DNA from: Chloranthus sessilifolius
Taxonomy: Eukaryota > Streptophyta > Magnoliopsida > Chloranthales > Chloranthaceae
Length of the DNA: 64,000 bases
Direction of reading: 5' to 3'
NCBI GenBank assembly: GCA_021018995.1
Contig: CM037588.1
Span: 138,877,725-138,941,724, forward strand
Positions within the stretch are counted from its first letter, which is position 1. Every line of letters begins with the position of its first letter. Shown one piece after another: positions 46,861-58,160 of this stretch. The notes below the pieces were generated by a model. That model was given only the letters and a program-made list of their open reading frames with translations. It searched no databases and was not told where the DNA came from. The position numbers and the translations under genes were made by a program.

Positions 46861-48226
46861 GCCAGATTTTGGATTTTGTTAAGTTTGGACTGTGAGATTT
46901 TTAACGAAAGTTGTCAGAGTATGTTTAGTATAGTTCTAATGTTACCATAGAATTTATATGTTTAGGTGACCTGGCATTGTGTAACGAAGAACAAGCCCAA
47001 ACGGCGGATTGAGCACGTGCGGGTTAAGATTTTGAGATAGGGAACACTCGATATCATGTGCATTTACTATATTAGCATGTGTTATGCCATGATGCAAATT
47101 TGGATTCAATCTTGTGAATTTCGTTTATAACTTCAAATTAAAAAGGCATGTGCATCATTACATTTCCGAATTGTGCAAGTGTTATGGAATCTTTCGAGAT
47201 TCATTCCGATTTATGTATGTGGGTGTGACCTTCACATTTCGTTCTGACATTTGATATAAACTATAATTATCACTTTACACGGCGGTAAGTCATATGTATG
47301 CACAACGATTTAAGGTTATGTGAATACTCGACCAGTACGGCGGCTAATCTGTACGCCTTTGTGCTATGTGCTTTGTGACTCCTACCGTATAACGGTAATT
47401 ATGTTCAACCAAGTGTCCACCTTTTTGGGACCTTGGATATATATGAAAAAAGGTTCATATGAGCGATGATGGTGGGTGTTCCATCGGGGGCTTGAGGCTA
47501 TAGTTCCTCATTCTAATATTTTAAGTAAAGCACTTTAAGTTTTCTTTTCATATGTAGGAATGAAATGAGAGCATGTGTATGAATTTCAAACAAGCATTGT
47601 ATGTGCCTTTCATGTCATGATAATCACATAGTGCATAAGTTCTGATAAATTTTATTTCATTATGCCATAAAAGATATGTTGATGTTATAATAAGCATGCT
47701 ATGAGTTTTTCCCTACTGAGCTTGGATGAAGCTCATTCCTCGACTAAATGTCACATGTTCAGGTGAAGGCATTGGAACAGAGATCTTGGAGAGGGAGGAT
47801 CCTGAGTTATCACCTGGTGAGGATCTAGAAGAACTTCCCCCTGAGTGTTGTTTTCTTTGTGTAATGCCAAACATAGTTGGCCTTAGGTTGAGAGAGTAGT
47901 ATTTTGAGACAATGTGAAGAATATTGGTTTTAGATGATAATTGTAAATTAATTCTTTTAGGTGAACCATGTTTCGATAAGGAATGGTCCTTATCGGTGGT
48001 TCTCGTCGGTTCTCTTTCCATAAGTATTCATATGGAATTAGAACTGTCTTTTTGAGTTTTTGTGGGATAGTACTAGTTCCATTATATTGTTATGATAGTT
48101 AGTTAGCATGGTTCTACTTTGTTTCTATTGTGCAAAGTGAGGCTGTTTAATGAGTTCAAGTTCGACCTTAGCGCTAGCCCACTGACGATGCGGGTTTCGG
48201 GGTACCGAAATCCTGGTTGTCATAGT

Positions 48227-48238
48227 TGGTATCAGAGC
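48227..48238 (+). other. Tekay-like primer-binding site
   Basis: TGGTATCAGAGC, the initiator-tRNA-Met complement, two bases after the LTR end. Confidence 0.92.
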
Positions 48239-48349
48239 AACGGCTTTAGAGACGTCTGACAAGTCTTAGACCATTTAGAGATTTGAGATTTTATTGAATA
48301 CTAGGGACCATCTGTTAATAAGACCGTTGTTTCATTGTAACAGATTCTA

Positions 48350-49671
48350 ATGGACCAGAGAAGTAGAGGTCGGTCTAGAGGAGGTCGCCAGAGGAGTGTG
48401 AGGAGTATTGAAGATATTCCTTTAGGTTCCGGGGGAGAGCAGAGACCACCTCTTGAGGCGGAGAGGGGTCATCGCGATGAGTCTACAGATAGGATGGCCA
48501 GGGCTATGGAGGCCATAGCCGCTGCTATGACTCAACAGACCCAGCAGACTGCTCTTTTGGCTGAACAGACGGCGTGTTAGCCGCCAATAATGTCAGTCAT
48601 CAGCAGCAACCACCACCACCACCACCTCCTGCATTGTTGCCCTCATCCTTTGTGGATTTCAAGAGATTGAGACCTCCGGTATTCCAAGGGCAGATTGATC
48701 CGCTTGAAGCGGAAAAATGCTTAAAACAGATAGAAAAGTTACTAGAGAGACTCTAGAGCCCTGAACATGAGAAAGTTGGTTGGGCCTCCTTCTAACTTGA
48801 AGGCGACGCCGATGCTTGGTGGAAGTCGGTGTTAAGAAAGAGGGAAGTCGAAGGTCTACAAGACCAATGGACATGGGTGGAGTTTGAAAGGGAGTTTAAT
48901 AGGGAGTATTTCCCTAAACAAGTTAGAAATCAGTTGAAGAAGGATTTTACTAACCTTGAACAAGGGAGCATGACCGTAAGGGAGTATGGTAATGAGTTTG
49001 TGCGATTATCATGGTTTGCTCTGAAATTAATAACCACAGAAGAAATGAAGTCTAGTAGATTTAAAGAGGGCCTTAGATCGAATATTCAAGAAAGGGTATC
49101 AATATTTGAGCTTGAAATGTATGCTGACGTGATGGGGAAGGCCATCATGGCAGAAAGGGATATTAATAAGAGACGAGACTGGAAGAATAAGGTTAATCCG
49201 GGGGGAGTGAGTGACTACGACTCGAGGAACAAAAAGCCGAGGTTGTCAGCACCTACTCCAGTCTCAAGACCAGCCTATACAAGTTATCAGAGGCCTAATA
49301 CATTTACTCCTATGAGATCGTTTCGCAGAGAAGGCCCTACTTAGACTCCGGCATTTGGGGCATTGGTCACCCAGGGATCTTCGAGAGCAGCATCTTCAAG
49401 TCTGCAACTGAAATGTGCCCATTGTGGCAAACCGCATAAAACGTCGGACTGCAGGCAAGACATGAGAGGCTATTTTAAATGTGGAAAAATAGGCCACAGG
49501 ATACGAGACTGCCTCGAGATGAGAAAGGAGGGCATTGTTTCTACTGTTGTGGCGCAAAGGCCGACACAACCTACGAGACCTGTAGTCCAAGGTCGCGCTT
49601 TTATAGTAACAGCTGAAGACGCCCGTGCAAGTAATGACGTAATTAAAGGTATAATTTTTTTTTATGCTTAA
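48350..49671 (+). pseudogene. Tekay-like gag remnant
   Basis: Starts at the ATG 48350 with an arginine-rich opening, then a glutamine- and alanine-rich segment (MARAMEAIAAAMTQQ). After a stop at 48578 it continues in another frame with the gag core (FKRLRPPVFQGQIDPLEAE, WTWVEFEREFNREYFPK, FTNLEQGSMTVREYGNEF). The end has two zinc knuckles, CAHCGKPHKTSDC and a second reading YFKCGKIGHRIRDC with its first cysteine lost. Stops also occur at 48754, 48797 and 49342. Gag builds the particle. Confidence 0.92.
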
Positions 49672-49773
49672 ATTCAATTACTTATTTTTCTAGACGAAGA
49701 AAGCGCATTGATAGGAAAAGATTTAGGTGCATCTGGGTAATTGTGTAGAAATGACATGCATGTATGAAAATTA

Positions 49774-50450
49774 GTGTATGTATTAACTCATATAGGTACA
49801 CTACAACTCTATCGAGAAAACGACGGCGATCGTCATGTTGCATGGCTTCTGATAGACCCAGAGTCTACCCACTCATATATAACTCCAGAATTTGTGGCGA
49901 AATTGAAAATTGTACCCGAGGAGTTAGATTTTATTTTGAACGTGTCCCTTCCTACTGGGAGTGCAGCAACCGCGGACATGTGCTGCCGATCAGTCGTTGT
50001 TCAAGTGGAGGATCAAGAGACTATAACGGACCTCATTTTGTTGAACATGCAAGGACTTGATGTGCTCCAGTGTTTTGCTATTTATAGTAATGCATCGTAT
50101 GGTGGTTTGGGCTATGTTTTGAATCAGAATGCCAAAGTCATAACTTATGGATCAAGACAGTTGAAAGAGCATGAGAAGCACTACCCGACGCAAGATCTAG
50201 AGTTAGTCGCGGTAATTTTTATGCTTAAGATTTGGAGACATTACCTGTATGGTGAGACCTTCGAGATTTTCACGGATCACAAGAGCCTCAAATACTTGTT
50301 TACATAAAAGGAATTGAATATGAGGCAACGAAGATGGATCGAATTTCTTAAGGACTATGACTGTACTATACAATATCACCAAGGTAAAGCAAACGTCGTG
50401 GCTGACGCGTTGAGTAGAAAGAATGCGGCTCAATTGACTAGTCTCATTAT
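49774..50450 (+). pseudogene. protease fused to RNase H; reverse transcriptase deleted
   Basis: The protease part ([16 protein letters not shown], near 49850-49900; the active-site DSG reads as DPE) runs to QGLDV at about 50065. The next residues belong to RNase H ([48 protein letters not shown]) in the same open frame. The whole RT between them is absent. After a stop at 50305 it continues with RQRRWIEFLKDYDC and KANVVADALSRK to about 50450. The first RNase H aspartate appears as asparagine. Confidence 0.9.
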
Positions 50451-51790
50451 GGGACTTCGACGATGGAAATTATTGAAAGACCTTTCTTTGTATGACAAGA
50501 ATATTGAGGTCAAGGATACTGGGGTACTGTTGGCAAATCTCACAATCAAACCAACCATTTTCGATCGCATTAATGAACTCCAGATGAAAGATGCAGAGCT
50601 CTTAAAGATTAGACAAAGCGTGACTGCCAGTACAAGTGCAGAGTTTTGCATCAAAGAGGATGGATCATTACTATTCTGTGGAAGGTTATGCATACCTGTT
50701 GATGCCGAGCTGAGGCAGACCATATTGGACGAAGCTTACAAGTCCAAGTACACCATTCATCCTGGTGGTGCTAAGATATACCAGGATTTGCGAAAGAATT
50801 ATTGGTGGAGAGGGTTGAAGAAAGACATCGCTGAGTATGTCTCTAAATGCTTGGCGTGTAAACAAGTAAAGGTGGATCACAGACATCCAGCCGGTCTATT
50901 GCAACCTCTGCCAATACCGGAATGGAAATGGGAGTCCATTTCTATGGATTTCATTGTGGGATTACCGAGAACGGTGCGACGCCACAATGCCATATGGGTC
51001 ATAGTGGATCGACTGACGAAGTTGGCACACTTTTTGCCCTATAACACAACATACACTGCAAGCAAGTTGGCAGATTTATATATGAAAGAAATTGTCCGAT
51101 TGAACAATATTCCTACAAGTATCGTGTCCGATCGTGACCCCTTGTATACATCAATATTTTGGCAAAGATTTCAAGAAGGGTATGGGCACGAGATTGAACT
51201 TCGGTTCCGCATTCTATCCACAGACTTAGAGAGTTAATCGGATTATTGAAGATATGCTTTGAGCGTGCATGATTGATTTTCAAGAATCGTAGGATCAGCA
51301 TCTTTCATTGATAGAATTCGCGTATAATAATAGCTTCCACCAGAGCATTGGGATGGCTCCGTATGAAGCATTGTATGGATGGAGGTGTAGGTCTCCAATC
51401 AACTGGGAGGAAACAGGCGACAAATTTGTATTAAGATCGAAAGTCATAAGGAAAAATGTCAAGACCGTTCGTATTATATGAGAAATAATTAAGAAGGCAT
51501 AGAGTCAGCAAAAGAGCTATGCGGATATTAAGCGATCGACCATGGACTTTCAAGTGAGGGATCACGCGTTCGTGAAGCTATCTCCAATGAAGGGTGTGAT
51601 GCGCTTTGGGAAGCGCAGAAAGTTGAGTCCTCGCTATATTGGACCGTTCAAGGTATTAGGAAGAGTGGGTGAAGTTGCATATAGGGTTGCATTACCCCCG
51701 CAACTTGATCGAGACGTATTTCACATCTCTATGTTATGGAAGTACGTGCAAGACCCAACTCATACCTCAATGCGCCGCCAATTGAAGTCT
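50451..51790 (+). pseudogene. Tekay-like integrase remnant
   Basis: The zinc-binding segment includes HPGGAKIYQDLRKNYWWRG and CLACKQVKVDH (50760-50880). The core has SMDFIVGLPR (first aspartate, 50941-50970) and SDRDPLYTSIFWQRF (second, 51127-51171). The glutamate region follows at 51240-51420, broken by a stop at 51235 and frameshifts. The C-terminal GPY/F-type module is in 51542-51802 ([22 protein letters not shown]). Confidence 0.9.
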
Positions 51791-51796
51791 ACAGGG

Positions 51797-51966
51797 ATTT
51801 GACGGTCATTGAAGAACTAATGTAAATTTTAGACCAAACCGAGCAAGTGCTACGCACGAAACAAATTTCCTTGGTGTTGGTTCAATGGAAGAATCACTCA
51901 AGAGAGGAGGCGATGTGGGAACGTGAAGCCGAGATTCGTGCCCAGCATCCTTCCTTGTTTTTGTGA
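51797..51966 (+). pseudogene. chromodomain at integrase end
   Basis: Residues ILDQTEQVLRTKQISLVLVQW and EEAMWEREAEIRAQHPSLF are the chromodomain found at the integrase end of chromoviruses, thought to steer insertion to chromatin. A stop at about 51821 separates it from the integrase end. It ends at TGA 51964-51966. Confidence 0.88.
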
Positions 51967-52114
51967 TTTGGAGAGGGAAAGGACTTGTAAAGGTCCATTG
52001 TGATCCCAAGAATATGTTACCAATTTGAATAATGAATGAAATGGGTGAATTTAAGGTTTAAAGCTCAGAATTGTGAAAGAAAACTTAAAAATACAACAAT
52101 GAAGTGTTTTCTGA
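51967..52114 (+). other. pol 3' flank
   Basis: A short noncoding stretch between pol and the extra-ORF module. Nothing recognised. Confidence 0.5.
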
Positions 52115-52500
52115 TAATTTCGATCGATTGAATAGTATTTCGTCCGATCGAGATGTAAATCGACCGATCGAAATGTCCTGGTAGAAAATGGACATTTTCT
52201 AAATGAAGACCTGTTAAATTCGTTCGATCGAATTCATTTTCGATCGATCAAATTTTGATTTCGACCAAACGAAATTTATTTCGTTCGATCAAAAATTTTG
52301 GGAGCCTGAGAAGTTCGACCGATTGAAAAAAATTTCAATCAATCGAATTCTGAATTTCGATCGATCGAATTCAAATTCATCAGATCGAAATGTGGGGTCC
52401 AGTTTTATGCTAAGCCAATTTCGACCGATCAAAATTTATTTCGATCGATCGAAATTGAGGAGTATTCTTTATAATGTGGATTTTGATCGATAGAAATTGC
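52115..52500. repeat. palindrome cluster TTCGATCGATCGAA upstream of extra ORF
   Basis: At least ten copies or half-sites of the same palindrome as in the LTRs, placed about 220 bp before the extra-ORF ATG (52724) and inside the internal region, well away from either LTR. Confidence 0.92.
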
Positions 52501-52723
52501 ATTTTTTAAGTTCAAATTTTTGGAAATATTTGGGGGCTCCGTTAGGGTTTTCGAGGGTTTTCGTCTTGGGGGATCAAACAACCGGTTGATTACGCGTGGA
52601 TTCTCCAAAGGATCAAATCTAAACCTCATCCAACTTGTAAATCCCTAAATTTGAGTTCTTAATTTCATATTTTGAGCTAAGATTTTTGGGATTTAAGTAG
52701 AAACCCTATTTTGAGATTTGACC

Positions 52724-54139
52724 ATGCCTCCAAAAACGAGATTAGCTTCTAAAACCCCTACATCGAAGAAGCCTAAGACGGTAGCGGGTTCTTCGCAACC
52801 CAAACCCGCCACGGGATCTTCGCAACCACCACCATACCCTCCACACAAACCACTGCCGAGCAACCAACTCCTTCTCAAGTGCCCCAATCAGACCGACCAA
52901 GCAAATGGTGGATCGAGAAGGGCCTTGCTTATGAGTATACCATTGATCCAGCGCTTTTCGAAACACCCAATGTGCCCGGCATTGATGCTTGGGCACTTGA
53001 CTATTTGGGTAAAGTTGATTTGGACAATATTTTGAAACCCATTCATCCGAACTATTATCCGTGCCTCGTGCACTTATTTTATCAGAACATGTTTGATGGC
53101 CCTAACCCTACAAACACCATCTACACCAAGATCAATGGGAAGACATACGTTTTTACCCATGCGATGGCCTGTAAGGCCTTGGAGTTTTTTTTGAAACCTA
53201 TGGCCCGGGAATTGATTTGTTGCCACCAAACCCTCCAAATTTGACCCATCTCTATGTAGCGGAGAGAATGACTCGAGGGCGAGTTACACCTGGTAGAGCG
53301 ATCAAACTAGCGGATCTACCGAGCTATATGTGGATGCTCGATACAATCTTCAAGTGCAACCTATACCCAATCCGCCATAAGACTGAAAGATTAGGAGTGT
53401 TGATAGAAGTGCTATTTGTCTCTTTTGAGGGCAAATGGTTTGACGCGGTTGCGTTGGTTTTTGAGGGAATAAAACATGGGAGGAAGAAACTGTTAGCGAG
53501 AGCGGAAAAGCCCGAGGATTACATTCCTTATGCAAGCTTTATCTCTGCGATGTTTGATGAGTATTCCGCAAGTTTGATGCATAAAGTTTCTTCGAGGGAG
53601 CCTAAAGCCTCCGATATTGAGATCTTCTATACCTTCAAACACTGGAGGAAAACCTTCAATCGGCTGAAACCACACCTTCAACCAGCTCCTCAAGTACCTC
53701 CTATTCTTCCTCAACCTCAAGAAGAGCCTGCCCAGGGTGACAATAAGACCAACCTGCTCCGGATATGCCTCTTCAAGAGCAACTTAAGGTTATCCCTCCA
53801 GTACATCAGCCCGCTGACATACCGATACCACCCGACCATCAAGCAGCTCCGATCACTAATGAGGCGTTGGGTATGCTCATCTAGGAGAGTAATCGCCAGC
53901 TCAATCAGCACCTTGATTACTATGAGCTGCTCGTGGAGGACGTGTTGCACGCCATGTACCCTACCAACTATGCCCAGAGGATTGCGGCCATGCGTGCGCC
54001 GGTATTCGGCGCTTCTATGACAGACGCTGCTGCTAAGGATCCATGGCCTGATGAGGCGGCCAATGGGGATCACGCCGACGAGGCGACGGAGGATGTGGCG
54101 GCTGATCCTGCTGGAGCGGCGGGTGGGGCTGATGCATGA
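52724..54139 (+). pseudogene. extra sense ORF: putative plant transposon protein-like
   Basis: Between chromodomain and polypurine tract, where Tekay elements usually have nothing. The ATG is in a good context (ACCATGC). Four frame blocks follow: 52724-53035, 52879-53244, 53217-54020 and 53933-54139, so at least three frameshifts. The opening is lysine-, serine- and proline-rich. The second block holds YYPCLVHLFYQNMF and INGKTYVFTHAMACKALEF, which I read as the putative plant transposon protein domain family found in many plant repeats. Its partner block has LADLPSYMWMLDTIF and MHKVSSREPKASDIEI. The tail is alanine- and acid-rich. Function unknown; family match by eye only. Confidence 0.65.
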
Positions 54140-54379
54140 CAAGTTAGTTTAAACTATGGTGGCATGGTTTCCACGATGATCTAAATTTTGATATGCTAAT
54201 TTTTTTATATTTAAGCATGTGTTTGATTGGCATTAACTAGAATTTATTATGTGTGGACTGCGTATGTGTGATGGGATTTTATAACGAATTGGATTGTTTA
54301 GCCATGTGTGGTGCCTTATGCGGCCACCCTTCTTGTGCCTAACCGCACGTTGGATCAATTTTTGAGGACAAAACTTCCT
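54140..54379 (+). other. internal 3' end before polypurine tract
   Basis: Noncoding. Contains AATTTTTGAGGACAAAAC (54357-54374), the usual last segment before the polypurine tract of gypsy elements. Confidence 0.6.
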
Positions 54380-54392
54380 AAGGTGGGGAGAA
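54380..54392 (+). other. Tekay-like polypurine tract
   Basis: AAGGTGGGGAGAA directly before the LTR. Confidence 0.9.
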
Positions 54393-54674
54393 TGTAATGT
54401 CCCTGAGTTCTGACCTATGAACTGTATGCCTTGGTATGCGTGCCTAGTGATCAATATGTCGAGGACCGTACCGATAGACTATGTAATATTTATAGATCAA
54501 ATCCGACGGATCAGATTTCGTATAAATAGGTTAGGTTATGAGCTATTGAACCGCGTACACCCAACCTTGGTGTTACCACTTTGTACCATAGCCTAGGGCT
54601 TGGTTGTAAATGGGATTAAATACCCTCATTTAATTTGCATTCAAAACCCTTCTTATTACTGATCATTGAAGTTA

Positions 54675-54708
<34 letters not shown>

Positions 54709-56932
54709 CTTGGGAGTTGAATGCGGACTAAATGAGTAATCGATCAATTCTCAAGGCTTGATGTTAGGGGTTTGGAGCGACAGACAGCAGTTATTCACTT
54801 GGTGAAACCCTCATCCGATTTTGAAGCAAGGATCGAGGATTCGGATAGAATCAAGGTATGAAATTAAGGATAGGTTGTGAAATTTTGTTAAGGATAGCTT
54901 TTATTCAATTTCAGACCAATAAATCACAAGGATTGAGGTCTGAATTGGGAAAGAAAAGAGAACATGTGCGAAAACCCAAGAACAAACGAAAGCTGTTCAT
55001 TTCGACCGATCGAAATTTAGTTCGATCGATCGAAATGGACTTAAATAGGAAGAATTCAATGCTTGAGGGAATTCGTTCGATCGAAATAATTTTTGATCGA
55101 ACGAAGTGTGTTTCGATCGATTGAATTCTACAATCGATCGATCGAAACGTATAGAACAGAGATTTTGGAAAAGTTTATTATGAGAATTCGATCGATTGAA
55201 TTATGTGATTTCGATCAGTCGAATTAAAATTCGTTCGATCGTACTGTGTTAATTGTCATTTAGCTCCTGAAGAATTCGACCGATCAAAATAGTTTCGATC
55301 GATCAAATTATGTGATTTCGATCGACCGAATTGGGATTCGTTCGATCAAAATGCGCTATAGTCATTTGGCTCTGTGAGGACTCAACCGATCGAAATTATT
55401 TTTGATCGATTGAATTTATGATTCGTTCGATTGAAATGGCAGAATTGTTTGATCGAACTGGGAAATGATATATGCTTTGAGGAGTTCGACCAATCGAAAC
55501 GAGATTTGATCAATCGAAAATGGGTTTTGATCGATGGAAATACAGATTCGATCGATCAAAATTACCAGATTTTGGATTTTGTTAAGTTTGGACTGTGATA
55601 TTTTTAACGAAAGTTGTCAAAGTATGTTTAGTATAGTTCTAATGTGTGAACCATGGATTCTATATGTTTAGGTGACCTGGCATTGTGTAACGAAGAACAA
55701 GCCCAAATGGCGGATTGAGCACGTGCGGGTTAAGATTTTAAGATAGGGAACACTTGATATCATGTGCATGTACTATATTAGCATGTGTGTTATGTCATGA
55801 TGCAAATTTGGATTCAATCTTGTGACTTTCGTTTATAACTTCAAATTAAAAAGGCATGTGCATCATTACGTTTCCGAATTGTGCAAGTGTTATGGAATCT
55901 TCCGAGATTGATTCCGATTTATGTACGTAGGTGTGACCTTCACATTTCGTTCTGACATTTGATATAAACTATCATTATCACTTTACACGGCGGTAAGCTA
56001 TATGTATGCACAACGATTTAAGGTTATGTGAATACTCGACCGGTATGACGGCCAATCCATACACCTTTGTACTATGTGCTTTGTGACTCCTACCGTATAA
56101 CGGTAATTATATTCTGCCAAGTATCCACCTTTTTGAGAACTTAGATATATGTGAAAAAAGATTCATATGAGCGACGATGGTGGGTATTCCATCGGAGGCT
56201 TGAGGCTATAGTTCCTCATTCTAATATTTTAAGTAAAAGCCTTTAAGTTTTCTTTTCATGTGTAGGAATGAAATGAGAGCGTGTGTATAAATTTCAAACA
56301 AGCATTGTTTGTGTCTTTCATGTCATGATAATTACGTAGTGCATAAGTTTTGATAAATTTTGTTTCATTATTCCATAAGAGATATGTTGATGTTATAATA
56401 AGCATGCTATTTGTTTTTCCCTACTGAGCTTGGATGAAGCTCATTCCTCAACTAAATGTCACAGGTTCAGGTGAAAGCATTGGAAAAGAGATCTTGGAGA
56501 GGGAGGATCCTGAGTTATCACCTGGTGAGGATCTAGAAGAACTTCCTCTTGAGTACTGTTTTCTTTGTGCGATGCCAAACATAGCTGGCCTTAGGTTGAG
56601 AGAGTAGTATTTTGAGACGATGTGAAGAATACTTGTTTTAGATAATAATTGTAAATTATTTCTTTTAGGTGAACCATGTTTCGGTAAGGAATGGTCCTTA
56701 CCGATGGTTCTCGTCAGTTTTCTTTCCATAGGTATTCATATGGAATTAGAACTATCGTTTTGAGCTTTTGTAGGATAGTACTAGTTCCATTATGTCGTTA
56801 TGATGGTTAGTTAGCATGGTTCTACTTTATTTTTGTTGTGCAACGTGAAGCTGTGTAATGCGTTCGGGTTCGGCCTTAGCGCTAGCCCACTGATGGCATG
56901 GATTTCAGGGTATCGAAATTCAGGCTGTCACA
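54393..56932 (+). repeat. Tekay-like 3' LTR
   Basis: A 2540-bp partner of 45758-48224. The GA-repeat (54678-54706) is longer than in the 5' copy and the palindromes are at 54995-55565. It ends GGCTGTCACA followed by TATTC. Numerous point differences from the 5' copy indicate an old insertion. Confidence 0.94.
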
Positions 56933-56989
56933 TATTCTAATGGATGTAAGGATGTTGCAAGGGTTTCAAAGGTGTCCAATGATTCCAAG

Positions 56990-57215
56990 GGGTCTCAGTG
57001 ATGCAATGTGTTTACGGATAGGCCGCCGTACCGACCCAGGGGATGCAATGCAACATATGTATGAATGCGTGCATGGATAGGCCGCCTTGTCGGCCCAAAG
57101 GATGCAATGCAACGTAAGAATGCATGTACAGATAGGCCGTCGTACCAGCCCAAAAGATGTAATGCAACGTATGAATGCGTGTACAGATAGACCGCTGTAG
57201 CGGCCCAAAGAATGC
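56990..57215 (-). repeat. 60-bp tandem hairpin repeats in LTR D
   Basis: Four units of about 60 bp, plus strand GGATAGGCCGCC..GGCCCAAAGGATGCAATGCAAC. Each has a small inverted repeat such as GGCCG-CCTTGT-CGGCC. The spurious overlapping minus-strand frames here come from the repeats. Confidence 0.88.
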
Positions 57216-57774
57216 AATGCACATCTGTAAATTCTAAGCATCGTCGTCTTCATGACAGTTCCAAGGGTCACGAGTTCACATTCCAAAGGTGTCAAAACGA
57301 AACACGAGTATCACAACTATCTCAAAGTCTTACTTTCAAAACACGAATCAAACTTACACAAAATCTAAGGTTATCTAACATCAAAAATCATCACACGCAT
57401 ATTCACACTTCAAGATCTCATGAGTATATTCTAAATCATAAATTTCCAATCTAATAATCCCACCATAATTTACTTATCTACTAATCCAACCACAATTAAC
57501 TCATCGCATTCAATTAACACATCTAAGACTATGAATCAAGTCAAACATATAAATTTAGGTTGAATTTCCCCTACCTTAACTTCGAAGCTGCGCGAAGTCC
57601 AGTAAAGCTCTATCTATGGCCTTCCGCCCTCAATCTACATCACAAACATACAATATATTAATGACCAACTCTAGTTACTAGAAACTTAGACATGTTTAAA
57701 TGTTTCCTCAAAACTGAGGTGAAAACGGACAAGTTCCTGCTAATCTGAAATTTAACGTAACTTCTCACAAACTT

Positions 57775-57910
57775 TTGACCTTTAAATATTTGGATTCATG
57801 AGTTGGTCAAAACATAAAATTTGTAAAGCTCGATGTCATCTTTCCAACGTAATAAGAATCATGTCAATCAGAGTTCAGAACAAAATAGTATGGCTAAAAT
57901 ACTGAAGCAG
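57775..57910 (-). promoter_or_regulatory. shared LTR core motif, LTR D
   Basis: On the minus strand GAACTCTGATTGACATGATTC is followed by TTATTACGTTGGAAAGATGAC and later TTGACCAACTCATGAATC. It closely matches 2021-2110 of LTR A. Function unknown. Confidence 0.8.
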
Positions 57911-57929
57911 TATTGGCATGCACAGTCAA

Positions 57930-58160
57930 ATTCGACCGATTGAATTCTAATTTCGATCGATCGAATTTGAAACTCAATCGATCGAATTCCAATAGAAATC
58001 CTTACTACTTCCTGTTCTATACTTTTTGATCGATCGAGTTTTCAACTCGATTGGTCGAAACACATTTCGATTGATCAAATTTAATTTCGATGGATCAAAA
58101 TCCTTCAAAAATCGCATTCATAAACCTCAAGTCAATTTCGATCGATCGAAATCCACAGAT
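57930..58160. repeat. palindrome cluster TTCGATCGATCGAA, LTR D
   Basis: About eight copies and half-sites of TTCGATCGATCGAA, next to the conserved core motif. Confidence 0.9.

Larger units (their letters stand above)
45758..48224 (+). repeat. Tekay-like 5' LTR
   Basis: Opens TGTAATGTCCCTGAG and ends GGTTGTCATA (CA in the other copy, GGCTGTCACA). It has a TATA box at 45956-45962, a GA-repeat at 46031-46046, palindromes at 46340-46860, a hairpin-like ACGGCGG field (47278-47400) and CTACTGAGCTTGGATGAAGC (47713-47732). Confidence 0.94.
45758..56932 (+). mobile_element. Tekay/Del-like chromovirus, 11.2 kb, TSD TATTC
   Basis: LTRs 45758-48224 and 54393-56932. Perfect TATTC lies at 45753-45757 and 56933-56937. 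A tRNA-Met primer-binding site and a polypurine tract are present. Order: gag, protease, (RT missing), RNase H, integrase, chromodomain, extra ORF. RT is deleted, so the copy depends on others, and further stops show it is dead. It lies within LTR D. Confidence 0.95.

Noticed and set aside
56966-57295. Overlapping minus-strand frames of 70-109 codons
   Set aside because: Produced by the 60-bp tandem repeats in LTR D; no domain.
1431-58160. Palindrome clusters as a CRISPR array
   Set aside because: Repeats are imperfect, spacers are irregular, there are no cas genes, and the DNA is plant nuclear.
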